From contig CAIQVJ010000043.1 of the NCBI GenBank assembly GCA_903875225.1, positions 1-64,000 on the forward strand: a stretch of DNA of 64,000 nucleotides, read 5' to 3'. The position numbers were made by a program, and so were the translations under genes. Shown piece by piece: positions 30,082 through 38,271 of the stretch (within the stretch, counting starts at the first letter, position 1; every line of letters starts with the position of its first letter). Under the pieces are notes generated by a model. It ran no database searches and was not told the DNA's origin. It worked only from the letters and a program-made list of their open reading frames with translations. Origin of the DNA: an uncultured Pseudomonadota bacterium. Its GTDB lineage: Bacteria > Myxococcota_A > UBA796 > SXON01.

Positions 30082-30837
30082 ATGCCTACTCGTCGTGATC
30101 TACTCGTCGGCGCCCCCGCTCTGGGCGTCGCCGTCCTCGGCGCTGCCTCGCTCGCCAATTCCGCGATCGCGTTCGCTGCGGACACCAAGCCCGCCGACAC
30201 GAAGACCTCGGAGGCCAAGGCCGCCGCTGCGCCCACGGGCCCGTTCACGCTGGCTGCCCTGCCGTTCGCAGACACCGATCTGGTGCCGTACATCTCCCAA
30301 AACACCTTGAGCTTCCACTACGGGAAGCACCACGCCAAGTACGTGAGCAAGCTGAACGAGCTCTACGTCGGGAACGAGGCCATGGGGACGACCCCCGAGG
30401 CGGTCGCGAAGGCAGCCTATGGCGACAAGGATCACACCCCGCTGTACAACAACGCAGCGCAGGCCTGGAACCACACCTTCCTCTGGAACAGCATGAAGAA
30501 GAACGGCGGGGGCATGCCCACGACCGGCAAGCTCGCAGACGCGCTCAAGGCCGCCTTCACCGACGCAGATGGGTTCAAGAAGGCGTTCCGCGACACGGCG
30601 ACGAGCCAGTTCGGGAGCGGTTGGGCATGGCTCGTGAACAACGCCGGCAAGCTCTCCTGCGTGAAGACCGCCAACGCAGACTCGCCGCTGTGGACGGGTG
30701 CCGGCACCCCGATCCTGACCCTCGATGTGTGGGAGCACGCCTACTACCTCGACTACCAGGACAAGCGCTCCGACTACGTGAACGCCTTCCTCGACCATCT
30801 GGCGAACTGGGACTTCGCGGAAAAGAACTTCGTGTAG
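30082..30837 (+). CDS. sodB: Tat-exported iron superoxide dismutase
   Basis: Converts superoxide to oxygen and peroxide, predicted outside the cytoplasm. 251 residues: an N-terminal twin-arginine signal (TRRDLLV at 3-9, then ALGVAVLGAASLANSAIAFA), a Lys/Ala linker and a normal Fe/Mn SOD of about 195 residues. Metal ligands are His79, His131, Asp215 and His219 (DVWEHAYYLDY). NNAAQAWNHTF carries the glutamine that marks iron enzymes. Start ATG 30082 with GGAG ten bases upstream. The metal would be inserted before export, as Tat allows. Divergent from dprA. Confidence 0.93.
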   Translation: MPTRRDLLVGAPALGVAVLGAASLANSAIAFAADTKPADTKTSEAKAAAAPTGPFTLAALPFADTDLVPYISQNTLSFHYGKHHAKYVSKLNELYVGNEAMGTTPEAVAKAAYGDKDHTPLYNNAAQAWNHTFLWNSMKKNGGGMPTTGKLADALKAAFTDADGFKKAFRDTATSQFGSGWAWLVNNAGKLSCVKTANADSPLWTGAGTPILTLDVWEHAYYLDYQDKRSDYVNAFLDHLANWDFAEKNFV

Positions 30838-30865
30838 TCGCACTGCGAAGCCGCCCCGCCCCCGG

Positions 30866-31543
30866 TCACCCCTCCGCCATGGGCGGGGTGCGCAGCCGTG
30901 CGGGGTCAAAGTACCGCACGCCCGGGATGTGCGGCGCGATCCGAAGCAGCACGGTGTCGGCGATCTGTTCCTCGGCCCACTCCACGCAGTCGTCATCCGC
31001 CGTCGCGCGGGAGACGACCTCCGTCGGGTCCGCCGGCGAGGGTCTCCAGCGCTCCACGGGCGTGAGCACGAGGCTGGCATCCTCCCGACACGGTTGAGCC
31101 AGGGGCGGAACCGCTGGAGAAGGAGCGCGCCCGATGGACCGCCCGGCGGCCACCGGCGGGGAGCCCCTGCTCCACCCGAAGTGCTCCCGGAGTTCGCCGG
31201 CGAGCCAGGGGCCACGCCAGTCCGCGGGAAGCCCGAGCGACTTCACCCACACCCGTTCGCGCAGGCCGACCGCGAGCAAGAGGATGCCGCCGAGGAACGC
31301 CCCGGCCAGCGCCGCCGCCGGACCAACGGCCGCCAGGCGGGGCGCGCCCACCAACCCCGCCAGCACCACCCCGAACACGCCGAACAGACAGCCCCCGAGC
31401 CAGAGCAGCACGGCGACGAGCGCAGGTGCAGCGAGCATCCGGGCCACGCGGGGCCGTAGCCTCCCGGCCACCAGGCGCGCGTCCGCATCGGCGCCCGGCA
31501 AGCTGGGGGCGATCAGGAACCAGGTCAGGAGTACGAGCGTCAT
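30866..31543 (-). CDS. Membrane protein of unknown function
   Basis: 225 residues with three predicted membrane helices: MTLVLLTWFLIAPSL at the start, MLAAPALVAVLLWLGGCLFGVFGVVLAGL (about 36-64) and a third around 72-95 (AAALAGAFLGGILLLAVGL). The rest is a soluble tail with proline-rich linkers and an acidic stretch (DDDCVEWAEEQIADTV). GAGG lies five bases before the ATG. No family recognised. Converges on sodB (28 bases apart) and diverges from the kynureninase-like gene. Confidence 0.6.
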   Translation of the reverse strand: MTLVLLTWFLIAPSLPGADADARLVAGRLRPRVARMLAAPALVAVLLWLGGCLFGVFGVVLAGLVGAPRLAAVGPAAALAGAFLGGILLLAVGLRERVWVKSLGLPADWRGPWLAGELREHFGWSRGSPPVAAGRSIGRAPSPAVPPLAQPCREDASLVLTPVERWRPSPADPTEVVSRATADDDCVEWAEEQIADTVLLRIAPHIPGVRYFDPARLRTPPMAEG

Positions 31544-31599
31544 GTGAACCTCATGGTGGAAGTGCGGTTGGGATAGGGGGCGAGCCTCTCGGAGGCTCC

Positions 31600-33042
31600 A
31601 TGTCGAACCCGGTCGGGTCTGAGTTTCGGTCGAAGGTCATCGCGTCGATCGTGGCAGCGCAGGGGGCCCATCTCCCCCGGCTCGCCCCGCTGCTGGAGGC
31701 CGTGTCGGGGCGAACGCCCGCCGAGCTGCTCGGCCTCGTGGAGGCCGACCGCGCCTTGTGCTCGACACGGCTGTCGACCGAGCCGACCCCCGCACAGCGG
31801 CTGCGTGTGCGTCACGCGGATTCGCTCGGGCTCTCGGCCGCGGATCTCGAACTGCGCTCGCTGTACCCCTCGCTCGACCGCGGAATCTACGCGTGCTCGC
31901 ACTCCATGGGTATGCCCTCCGTGGTCGGCCCGGCGGCGGTGTTGCACCAGCTCGCCGAGCTCGCGGAGGCCGGGATCGGCGTGTGGGACGAGGGCACCTG
32001 GGTCGGCGTCATGGACCAGTTCCGCTCGCAGGTCGCGGCGCTCGTGGGCGGCGACCTGGACGACGGGGACGTCGCCTGGTTTCCCAACGTGTCCGAGGCG
32101 CTCGGCGCCGTGCTCGAGGGTGTTCCCGGCGGCACGGTCGTCTACACGGCAGGGCACTTCACGACCGGCCACTACGTGCACCACCAGTGGGCACAGAACA
32201 CCGGCGGAAAGCTCGTGGAGGTCGCGCTCGACGCCGACGGCTCCGTGCCTACCGGGCGCATCCTGGACGCGATCACGCCGGACGTCCGTGTACTCTCCAT
32301 CTCCCACGCCCTCTTCGAGTCCGGCTGGTTGCAGGATCTGCCCGCCCTCGCGAAGGGCTTGCGGGAGCGCGCACCCGGCGCCATGCTCCTGCTGGACGCC
32401 TACCAGACCGCGGGGACCGTGCCGATAGAGGCACGAGCGCTCGGCGATCACGTGCTCGTGACCGCTGGCGGGCACAAGCAGCTGCGCAGCGGCACAGGCG
32501 CCGGCTTCCTGTACGTCCCCCGGCGTTGGCTCACGGGGGAGAGCGCGCTCACCAGCAGGCGCACCGGATGGTGGGGGCACGCGGCTCCCTTCGACTTCGA
32601 GAAGGGCCCCGTGCGCCGCGCAGAGGACGCGAGCCGCCTTCGGAGCGGGACACCTACATTGCTCGGCATGGCCATGCTGCTCGGCGAGCTGGCCGCGGCC
32701 TCGAGCGTGACCGGGGGGGATGTCGGGGCTGCCGTGCGGCGCGCGCGGGGCGTGACCCAGCGGCTGGTGGAGGTGGCCCTCCAGGAGTGTGCCGCCCGCG
32801 GTCTGCGCGTGCGGGGCGACTGGCCGAGCGGCCGACGCGCGGCCTTCGTTTGCGTGGAGGTGCGTGAGGGCGCAGCCCTCGCCGGAGCGCTCGCGGCGGA
32901 AGGCAAGCACGTCGACTTTCGCCCCCGCACAGGGGGAGCGCGCGATGGCTGGCTGCGCGTGAGCGGAAACTCCGCAGGTTTCGGCTACGAGATCGAAGCG
33001 GTCATCGAAGCGATCGCCCGCGGGGCTCATGGGGCAACCTGA
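31600..33042 (+). CDS. Kynureninase-like PLP enzyme (class V aminotransferase fold)
   Basis: 480 residues, PLP-dependent. Features of the kynureninase branch: IYACSHSMGMPS (compare GNSLG) near residue 97-107, WFPNVSEALGAVL, the strand SISHALFESGWLQDL, cofactor aspartate Asp266 in MLLLDAYQT and Schiff-base Lys293 in TAGGHKQLRSG. A region of about 80 N-terminal residues precedes the fold. GGAGG stands five bases before the ATG. Kynureninases split kynurenine to anthranilate; no other kyn gene is nearby, so a related substrate or a cysteine-desulfurase-like reaction is also possible. Confidence 0.8.
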   Translation: MSNPVGSEFRSKVIASIVAAQGAHLPRLAPLLEAVSGRTPAELLGLVEADRALCSTRLSTEPTPAQRLRVRHADSLGLSAADLELRSLYPSLDRGIYACSHSMGMPSVVGPAAVLHQLAELAEAGIGVWDEGTWVGVMDQFRSQVAALVGGDLDDGDVAWFPNVSEALGAVLEGVPGGTVVYTAGHFTTGHYVHHQWAQNTGGKLVEVALDADGSVPTGRILDAITPDVRVLSISHALFESGWLQDLPALAKGLRERAPGAMLLLDAYQTAGTVPIEARALGDHVLVTAGGHKQLRSGTGAGFLYVPRRWLTGESALTSRRTGWWGHAAPFDFEKGPVRRAEDASRLRSGTPTLLGMAMLLGELAAASSVTGGDVGAAVRRARGVTQRLVEVALQECAARGLRVRGDWPSGRRAAFVCVEVREGAALAGALAAEGKHVDFRPRTGGARDGWLRVSGNSAGFGYEIEAVIEAIARGAHGAT

Positions 33043-33356
33043 GGAAACACCCGTTCGCGACGGGTGCCGTCCACGTCGACGACGTCGATGCAGATCGAGC
33101 GCCGGGCCTCGTCCCAGCGAACGGCAGTGGGCGTGGTGGTCGCGAGATCGAAGCGGCGAACGACCACCGCGTCCCCGTCCTCGCTGATCGACCACCAGCA
33201 TGCCGTGCCCACGCCGAAGGTGAGGAGGTTCGCACTGCCGTCGGGCGTGAGCGCCGCGTCCGCAGTCAGCGGCGGATCGGGGCAGGGCGCGGCACGCGCG
33301 ACGGCCAGACATCCGGTCGAGACAGCGAGCAGGGCGACGAAACGGGGGAAGAGCAC
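33027..33356 (-). CDS. Small secreted protein
   Basis: 109 residues with a signal peptide (MLFPRFVALLAVSTGCLAVARAA; a TGC inside could also make it a lipoprotein). The mature part has three cysteines and short strands (GVGTACWWSISEDGDAVVVRRFDL, SICIDVVDVDGTRRERVF). No family recognised. Its end overlaps the tail of the kynureninase-like gene by 16 bases on the opposite strand. Real gene status is supported mainly by the signal peptide and codon pattern. Confidence 0.55.
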   Translation of the reverse strand: MLFPRFVALLAVSTGCLAVARAAPCPDPPLTADAALTPDGSANLLTFGVGTACWWSISEDGDAVVVRRFDLATTTPTAVRWDEARRSICIDVVDVDGTRRERVFPQVAP

Positions 33357-33591
33357 GACGAGCCTCCGACGCGGTGGGCCAAAGCACGAGCCGTGCCGTC
33401 CAGAACCGCCGGGGGGGGCGGCACCACCGGCTTTGGAGCGGTGTTTTTCAGGACACGACCAGACACCGGGCCGAACTGACGGTCGTCAACGGTCCGCCGA
33501 CGTCAGACGCCCGTCACCGGCCAGCCGTCAAGCCCGCAATTCACGCGTCGCCGGCCATGCGGCGGCGCGGGATCCTGTTTACACCGCCAGC

Positions 33592-35103
33592 ATGATCCTG
33601 ATCCTGCTCGCGGTCACCCCGCCCGCGATGGCCACCTGCGTCGTCTCCCAGACCCGCGCTGCCGACGGCATCGAGTTCGACGTAGCGATGGATGGCACCT
33701 GCCCGGCGATCTCCGTCGTGTCCGATCGCCCCGCGGATCTGCAGGCGTGGGGCATCGACGACGGCTTCCACAAGCGGATCCCGAAGGCCCAGATCGAGGA
33801 GCACCCCTGGTTCTCCCCCGCGCTCGGCTGGCGGGTGACTGCCCCGCTCCTCGCCACGGATGACCACCTGGTCTTGCGCCTCACCTGGGACCCCACAGTC
33901 GTCGGAGAACCGCATGTGGACGTGATCCTCGACGGAAGCTCGCCGCGGATGGCACGCGGGGGCGTCGTCGAACAGGTCTGGACCTACTCCTCGGGCGGAC
34001 GGCACCCGGAATGGGGTTTCACCGACCCCAGGTTCGGCCGGATGGAGCGCCGGTCCTCCTGGACGTTCGGGGAGGACGGGCAGCCTGGCTGGCTCGACGC
34101 TCCCCCGGTGGCGGGCGGAAGCGCCTGGTGGCCCGGAGGGGCAGGAAAGGTGGAGACCCGCATCGTGGATGCCCCGGCACACGCCCTCGGCGAGGTCACC
34201 GTGATGCCCGGATCGCTCATGCTGAACGTGCCCGGCGCGGTGCTGCGAACGTCGACGGATGCCGGGTCCGTGACCACGCGGGACTCCGCGCTGGCGACCG
34301 TCACGGCCGGTGGCCGCTTTCGCTGGAGCGTCGAATCCCTCGACGGGGTCGACATCGTGGGAGACGACGTCCGCTTCGTGACCGGCCTGGACAACCGGTT
34401 CCGGGCGGCGAGCCTGCCCGAGCCCTCGGTCCCGCTTCGGCTCCGGGGGAACCGGAGCGCCGACTTTGCCCTGACCACGCTCTGGGCGGCTGTTCGGGAA
34501 CCTGCCCGCGCTGTGCACGCGGATGCCATGCACCCGCGTCAACTGAATGTCGCGTGGCGATCGGGGTGGCTCACGGACGGGGAGCGCGCCCTCGTGCTGC
34601 TGCGGTTCCTCGGCCAGGAGCGGATCCCCGCACGCTGGGTGCTGACCGGCACGGACGCGGATCCCGCCACCTTCGTCGGGTTCGACCACCTGCTGGTGGC
34701 GGCGGCGCTCCCCGGCTCAAACCAGGTGATCTGGCTCGACCCCGCCTGCGTTTCCTGTGGCGTCGGCGAGATCGATCCCGCGCTCTCCGGGCGCCCAGCG
34801 GTCGGTGGCGCCGAGCGCGCCCCCCTGCTGCCCGGCACGCTCACGCTCACGTCGTCACTGGTCTCCGGCGCGGACCCCACCACGTCGCAGGTGGAGACCC
34901 GCGTCCTGGCCACGGGAAACGGCGCCAGGTACATCCGCACGAGCGTGGGGAGCGCGACCGATCGGGGAGCAGCGCTCGCAAGGCTCTTCGGGGTGGCCTC
35001 GCCCGAGGATGTCCACATCGACGGGTGGGACGGAGATCTCAGCATCGTCTTCACGAGCGCGCACGCACCGAGGCCCGTCGATCTCCCACAGTTCGGCGGG
35101 TAG
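33592..35103 (+). CDS. Secreted transglutaminase-like protein without the catalytic cysteine
   Basis: 503 residues with a short signal peptide MILILLAVTPPAMA. The middle resembles the DUF3857 beta-sandwich (FHKRIPKAQIEEHPW, WRVTAPLLATDDHLVLRLTW). Residues about 310-430 follow the transglutaminase-like core of the same family: ERALVLLRFLGQERIPARWVL, FDHLLVAAALPG with the catalytic-type histidine, and VIWLDPAC with the aspartate. The position of the nucleophile (GDCKDKA in active proteins) reads GWLTDGERA, so the cysteine is absent. Probably a non-enzymatic relative. The fusion-enzyme gene follows 28 bases downstream. Confidence 0.6.
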   Translation: MILILLAVTPPAMATCVVSQTRAADGIEFDVAMDGTCPAISVVSDRPADLQAWGIDDGFHKRIPKAQIEEHPWFSPALGWRVTAPLLATDDHLVLRLTWDPTVVGEPHVDVILDGSSPRMARGGVVEQVWTYSSGGRHPEWGFTDPRFGRMERRSSWTFGEDGQPGWLDAPPVAGGSAWWPGGAGKVETRIVDAPAHALGEVTVMPGSLMLNVPGAVLRTSTDAGSVTTRDSALATVTAGGRFRWSVESLDGVDIVGDDVRFVTGLDNRFRAASLPEPSVPLRLRGNRSADFALTTLWAAVREPARAVHADAMHPRQLNVAWRSGWLTDGERALVLLRFLGQERIPARWVLTGTDADPATFVGFDHLLVAAALPGSNQVIWLDPACVSCGVGEIDPALSGRPAVGGAERAPLLPGTLTLTSSLVSGADPTTSQVETRVLATGNGARYIRTSVGSATDRGAALARLFGVASPEDVHIDGWDGDLSIVFTSAHAPRPVDLPQFGG

Positions 35104-35131
35104 TCGGATAAGCCGGTCGGTCGGAGGTCAC

Positions 35132-37180
35132 GTGTCGCTGCTCCTTGATCAAGTCGTGCTGGTGACGGGCGCTGGAAACGGAATCGGTCGGGCTTATGCC
35201 CACGCTCTGGCGAAGGAGGGGGCTCGCGTCGTCGTGAACGACCTCGGCGGCGCACGTGACGGCGCAGGAGCGTCAGACGCGCCCGCACGCATGGTCGTGG
35301 AGGAGATCCTGGCGATGGGCGGAGACGCGATCGCGGATTTCGGAAACGTGACCGAACCAGCGGCCTGCGAGGCCATGGTGGCCGCGGCCGTCAACCGATG
35401 GGGACGGCTCGATGCCGTCATCAACAACGCGGGCGTGCTGCGTGACCGCACGTTCTCGAAGATGAGCGACGAGTGGTGGGACCTGGTGATCGCGGTCCAC
35501 CTGACCGGCACGAAGAACGTGGTCCGGGCAGCCCTGCCGGCGTTGAGTGAGCGCGGGGGGTCGATCATCAACACGACCTCCTACTCCGGGATGATCGGCA
35601 ACTTCGGCCAGGCAAACTATGGCGCCGCGAAAGCGGGTATCTATGCCTTCACCCGTGTGCTGGCCGTGGAACTGCAGCGCGCGAAGATCACGGCGAATTG
35701 CATCGCGCCCATCGCCAAGACCCGCATGACCGAGGACATCGGCCGGATCGGCGCAGAGCAGACTGCAGAGCAGATCGCGCCCGTCGCGGTGTTCCTCGCG
35801 AGCCCCCTCGCCCGCACGGTGACCGGCCGCGTGTTCGGGGTGTCGGGTCAGCGGATCCACGTGTACGAAGTGAAGATGAACGACGGCGTGGAGAAGCCCG
35901 AAGGCGCCTTGTGGACCGCCGAGGAGATCGCCGAGCGGCTCGACGACATCACGGCGTTCCCCACCGTGAAGGCGCCCGCCCCAGCGCCCGCCACAGCCGC
36001 ATCGCCCGTCCGGGACGTGTTCGCGCTCGCCCCGCACGCGTTCCGCCCGGATCGCGCCGGCGAGCTCAAGATGCGCCTCCATTTCGCGATCGCCGACGGT
36101 CCCGGCCAGACGCTGATCGTCGATGCCGGCACGTGTCGGGTGGAGGAGGGGCTCACCGGTACCCCCGACTGCACGATGAAGACCGACTCCGAGACCATCG
36201 TGGGCATCTTCAAGCAGACCGTGGACCCCACGAAGGCCTTCATGAAGGGCAAGATCACGGCCGACAACCTCTCGATCGTGATGAAGTTCGCGACGGTGTT
36301 CGACTTCTCCACCCCCCGCCCCGGCTCGGCTCCCGCCCCGGCGCCGGTGGCCGCCCCGGCAGCTCCGGTGGCACGCACCTGGCCCATCGGGAAACGGTAC
36401 GATGGCGGCTTCCAGTTCGCCGAACCTGCGCACGCTGCGGCGTATGCCGCCGCCACCGGCGACACGTCGCCCGCGTACGTCGGTGACCGCGCGATCTGCC
36501 CGCCGATGTTCCACGTTCGGCTCATGCACGGCCTGATCTTCCAGATCGCGACCGACCCGGAGCTCGGACTCGATCTGCTCCGGCTCGTCCACGGGGAGCA
36601 CGATGCCACGTTCCACCGCCCGATCCGGCCCTGGGATCTCGTGCACACCCGTGGCGAACTGCTCGGCGTCGAAGAGAAGTCGTCCGGGCTGGTCGTCACC
36701 TCGGCCCTCTACGCCTTCGTGGAGGGGGAGCTCGCGGTCTCGTGCCGCACCGTCTACTTCATCCGAGGCGGAGGCGGAAAGAAGTCCGAGAGCGCGCCTG
36801 TCACCGTCGCGGCGCCGCCCGCCCCGGATCTCGTGTGCGAGGTTCCGATCGCCGCCGACCAGTCCATCCAGTACGCGGCGGCGTCTCTCGACGACAACCC
36901 CATCCACACGGACCCGGCCACGGCCGCGGCTGCGGGCCTGCCCGCCATCATCGTACAGGGCCTGTGTACGATGGCGATGAGTGGCGCTGCGCTCACGCGT
37001 GCGCTCGCCGACAACGATTCGACCCAGGTGCGGCGCATCTCCGTCCGGTTTGCTCGGCCCGTGCTGAACGGCGAGGCGCTAACCATCCATGCGTGGCGCA
37101 CCGACAGCGGCTGCTCGTTCACCACGCTGAACGGGAAAGGCCAGGCCGTGCTGTCGCAGGCGCAGTTCGAGCTTGCCTAG
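35132..37180 (+). CDS. Multifunctional SDR - SCP2 - MaoC hydratase protein (MFE-2-like)
   Basis: 682 residues from a GTG right behind GGAGGT. Domain 1 (1 to about 245) is a short-chain dehydrogenase close to the HSD17B4 type: TGAGNGIG (12-19), NNAG (98-101), catalytic Ser150, Tyr163 and Lys167. Domain 2 (about 305-405) is an SCP2 sterol-carrier fold (GTCRVEEGLTGTPDCTMKTD, AFMKGKITADNLSIVMKF). Domain 3 (about 430-682) is a double hot-dog MaoC/hydratase-2 with DDNPIH and the downstream GLCTMA. Pro/Ala linkers separate them. Peroxisomal MFE-2 has the order SDR-hydratase-SCP2, so here the last two are swapped. Expected job: hydration of enoyl-CoA and (R)-3-hydroxyacyl-CoA oxidation, with lipid carried by SCP2. 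Confidence 0.88.
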   Translation: MSLLLDQVVLVTGAGNGIGRAYAHALAKEGARVVVNDLGGARDGAGASDAPARMVVEEILAMGGDAIADFGNVTEPAACEAMVAAAVNRWGRLDAVINNAGVLRDRTFSKMSDEWWDLVIAVHLTGTKNVVRAALPALSERGGSIINTTSYSGMIGNFGQANYGAAKAGIYAFTRVLAVELQRAKITANCIAPIAKTRMTEDIGRIGAEQTAEQIAPVAVFLASPLARTVTGRVFGVSGQRIHVYEVKMNDGVEKPEGALWTAEEIAERLDDITAFPTVKAPAPAPATAASPVRDVFALAPHAFRPDRAGELKMRLHFAIADGPGQTLIVDAGTCRVEEGLTGTPDCTMKTDSETIVGIFKQTVDPTKAFMKGKITADNLSIVMKFATVFDFSTPRPGSAPAPAPVAAPAAPVARTWPIGKRYDGGFQFAEPAHAAAYAAATGDTSPAYVGDRAICPPMFHVRLMHGLIFQIATDPELGLDLLRLVHGEHDATFHRPIRPWDLVHTRGELLGVEEKSSGLVVTSALYAFVEGELAVSCRTVYFIRGGGGKKSESAPVTVAAPPAPDLVCEVPIAADQSIQYAAASLDDNPIHTDPATAAAAGLPAIIVQGLCTMAMSGAALTRALADNDSTQVRRISVRFARPVLNGEALTIHAWRTDSGCSFTTLNGKGQAVLSQAQFELA

Positions 37181-38257
37181 GTGCCCACCGTAGACGGCCT
37201 CCGCGCCCGTTTTCTCGAGGCCACCGGCTCAGCTTTCCCGCGCACAGCGCAGCTGATCTCACACCCGCGGCTCTACCAGGCGATGCTCGACATGGAGGCC
37301 GTGGCCGAAGGGGTCCCGGCCCGGATCGGGCCCTACCGGCGAACCCAGCTGACCGCCTGGGGCCAGGGGACCTCCACGTGGGAGGCCTGGGACACGGTAT
37401 CCGGACACCGGGTGCATCTGGTGATCGGCGCCTGGTCGCCCCCGGCACGCGACGGTGTCCTGGCCTGGCTTCCTGTGGCACCGGGCGCCTGGGTCACCCC
37501 CCCGATCGAGCTCTCCCTCGCGGACCTGCTCCCAGACGTGGGGGAGGACCCGGTGCTGTGCGCACAGGTGCTCGTGGCTGCGGTGCGCGCACTGCCGGAC
37601 ACCGAGGGCTCCCTGTGCCCGAGCAGCGTCGTCCGGTCGGCTGGGGTCTGGTCCATCTCCGGATTCCCAGGTGGCGAAAGTGACGAGGGGGTCTCCGGGA
37701 TTGGACGCCTGGCCGCGCTTTTTGGCCACCACGGGGAGGCCCTGTCGGAGCTGGCCGAGACACCCCACCTCTCCACCGACACGGTCGAGCACATGCTCCG
37801 GACCGAGCTCTCCGATCGGCTCGTGGAGCAGATCCACCGGTTGCGGAGGCGTCCGCTGGTGGAGGCGCGCGAGCGGCGCGTCGCCGCGGTCCGGCACCTC
37901 GCGGATCGGCTGGCCCGCGCCGTACGCCCGCCCCGGGGCCGAGGGTGCCTCTCGGCGGAGGCCGATGGATCCGTGGCGCTCCTGGAGGGAGACGGCATCG
38001 TCCTGCGCGGGGGGATTCGCGGCGGGTGGACAGGGATCTCCGGCCTTCCGCCGATCTGGCGGGCGGGGGAGCTGGACGGTCACGCGGTGCGCCCGCTGCT
38101 GGTCTCGTGGTCCAGGAAGAAGCCCGGTGACGAACAGCGCCGCAACGAGGTGCAGGCGCAGATCGGGGGAGATGACGCCTTCGTGGAGGCCGCGCTCGCA
38201 TTCGTGCGGCTGGGCGCGCACCTGCGCGTGGACCGGATGCTCCTCGCGAGAACGTAG
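37181..38257 (+). CDS. Pseudokinase-like protein
   Basis: 358 residues from a GTG that follows the previous stop without a gap, so translationally coupled. IGPYRRTQLTAWGQGTSTW with EAWDTVSGHRVHLVI (49-82) lines up with the N-lobe of bacterial Ser/Thr kinases (IGPYRVxxxLGxGGMGxVYxAxD...VALK), but the VALK lysine is lost. CAQVLVAAVRALPDTEGSLCPSSVV (127-151) matches the helix before the catalytic loop and HRDLKPSNVL, with the Asp replaced. ISGF (159-162) stands where DFG belongs. No ATP transfer is expected. The C-terminal 150 residues are helical and basic with no recognised fold. Inference from pattern only. Confidence 0.5.
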   Translation: MPTVDGLRARFLEATGSAFPRTAQLISHPRLYQAMLDMEAVAEGVPARIGPYRRTQLTAWGQGTSTWEAWDTVSGHRVHLVIGAWSPPARDGVLAWLPVAPGAWVTPPIELSLADLLPDVGEDPVLCAQVLVAAVRALPDTEGSLCPSSVVRSAGVWSISGFPGGESDEGVSGIGRLAALFGHHGEALSELAETPHLSTDTVEHMLRTELSDRLVEQIHRLRRRPLVEARERRVAAVRHLADRLARAVRPPRGRGCLSAEADGSVALLEGDGIVLRGGIRGGWTGISGLPPIWRAGELDGHAVRPLLVSWSRKKPGDEQRRNEVQAQIGGDDAFVEAALAFVRLGAHLRVDRMLLART

Positions 38258-38271
38258 GTGCGGCCCGGCGC

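Noticed and set aside
33425..33448. CACCG...CGGTG followed by TTTTT, a terminator-like hairpin
   Set aside because: Only a five-base stem with a nine-base loop, and no plus-strand gene ends just before it.
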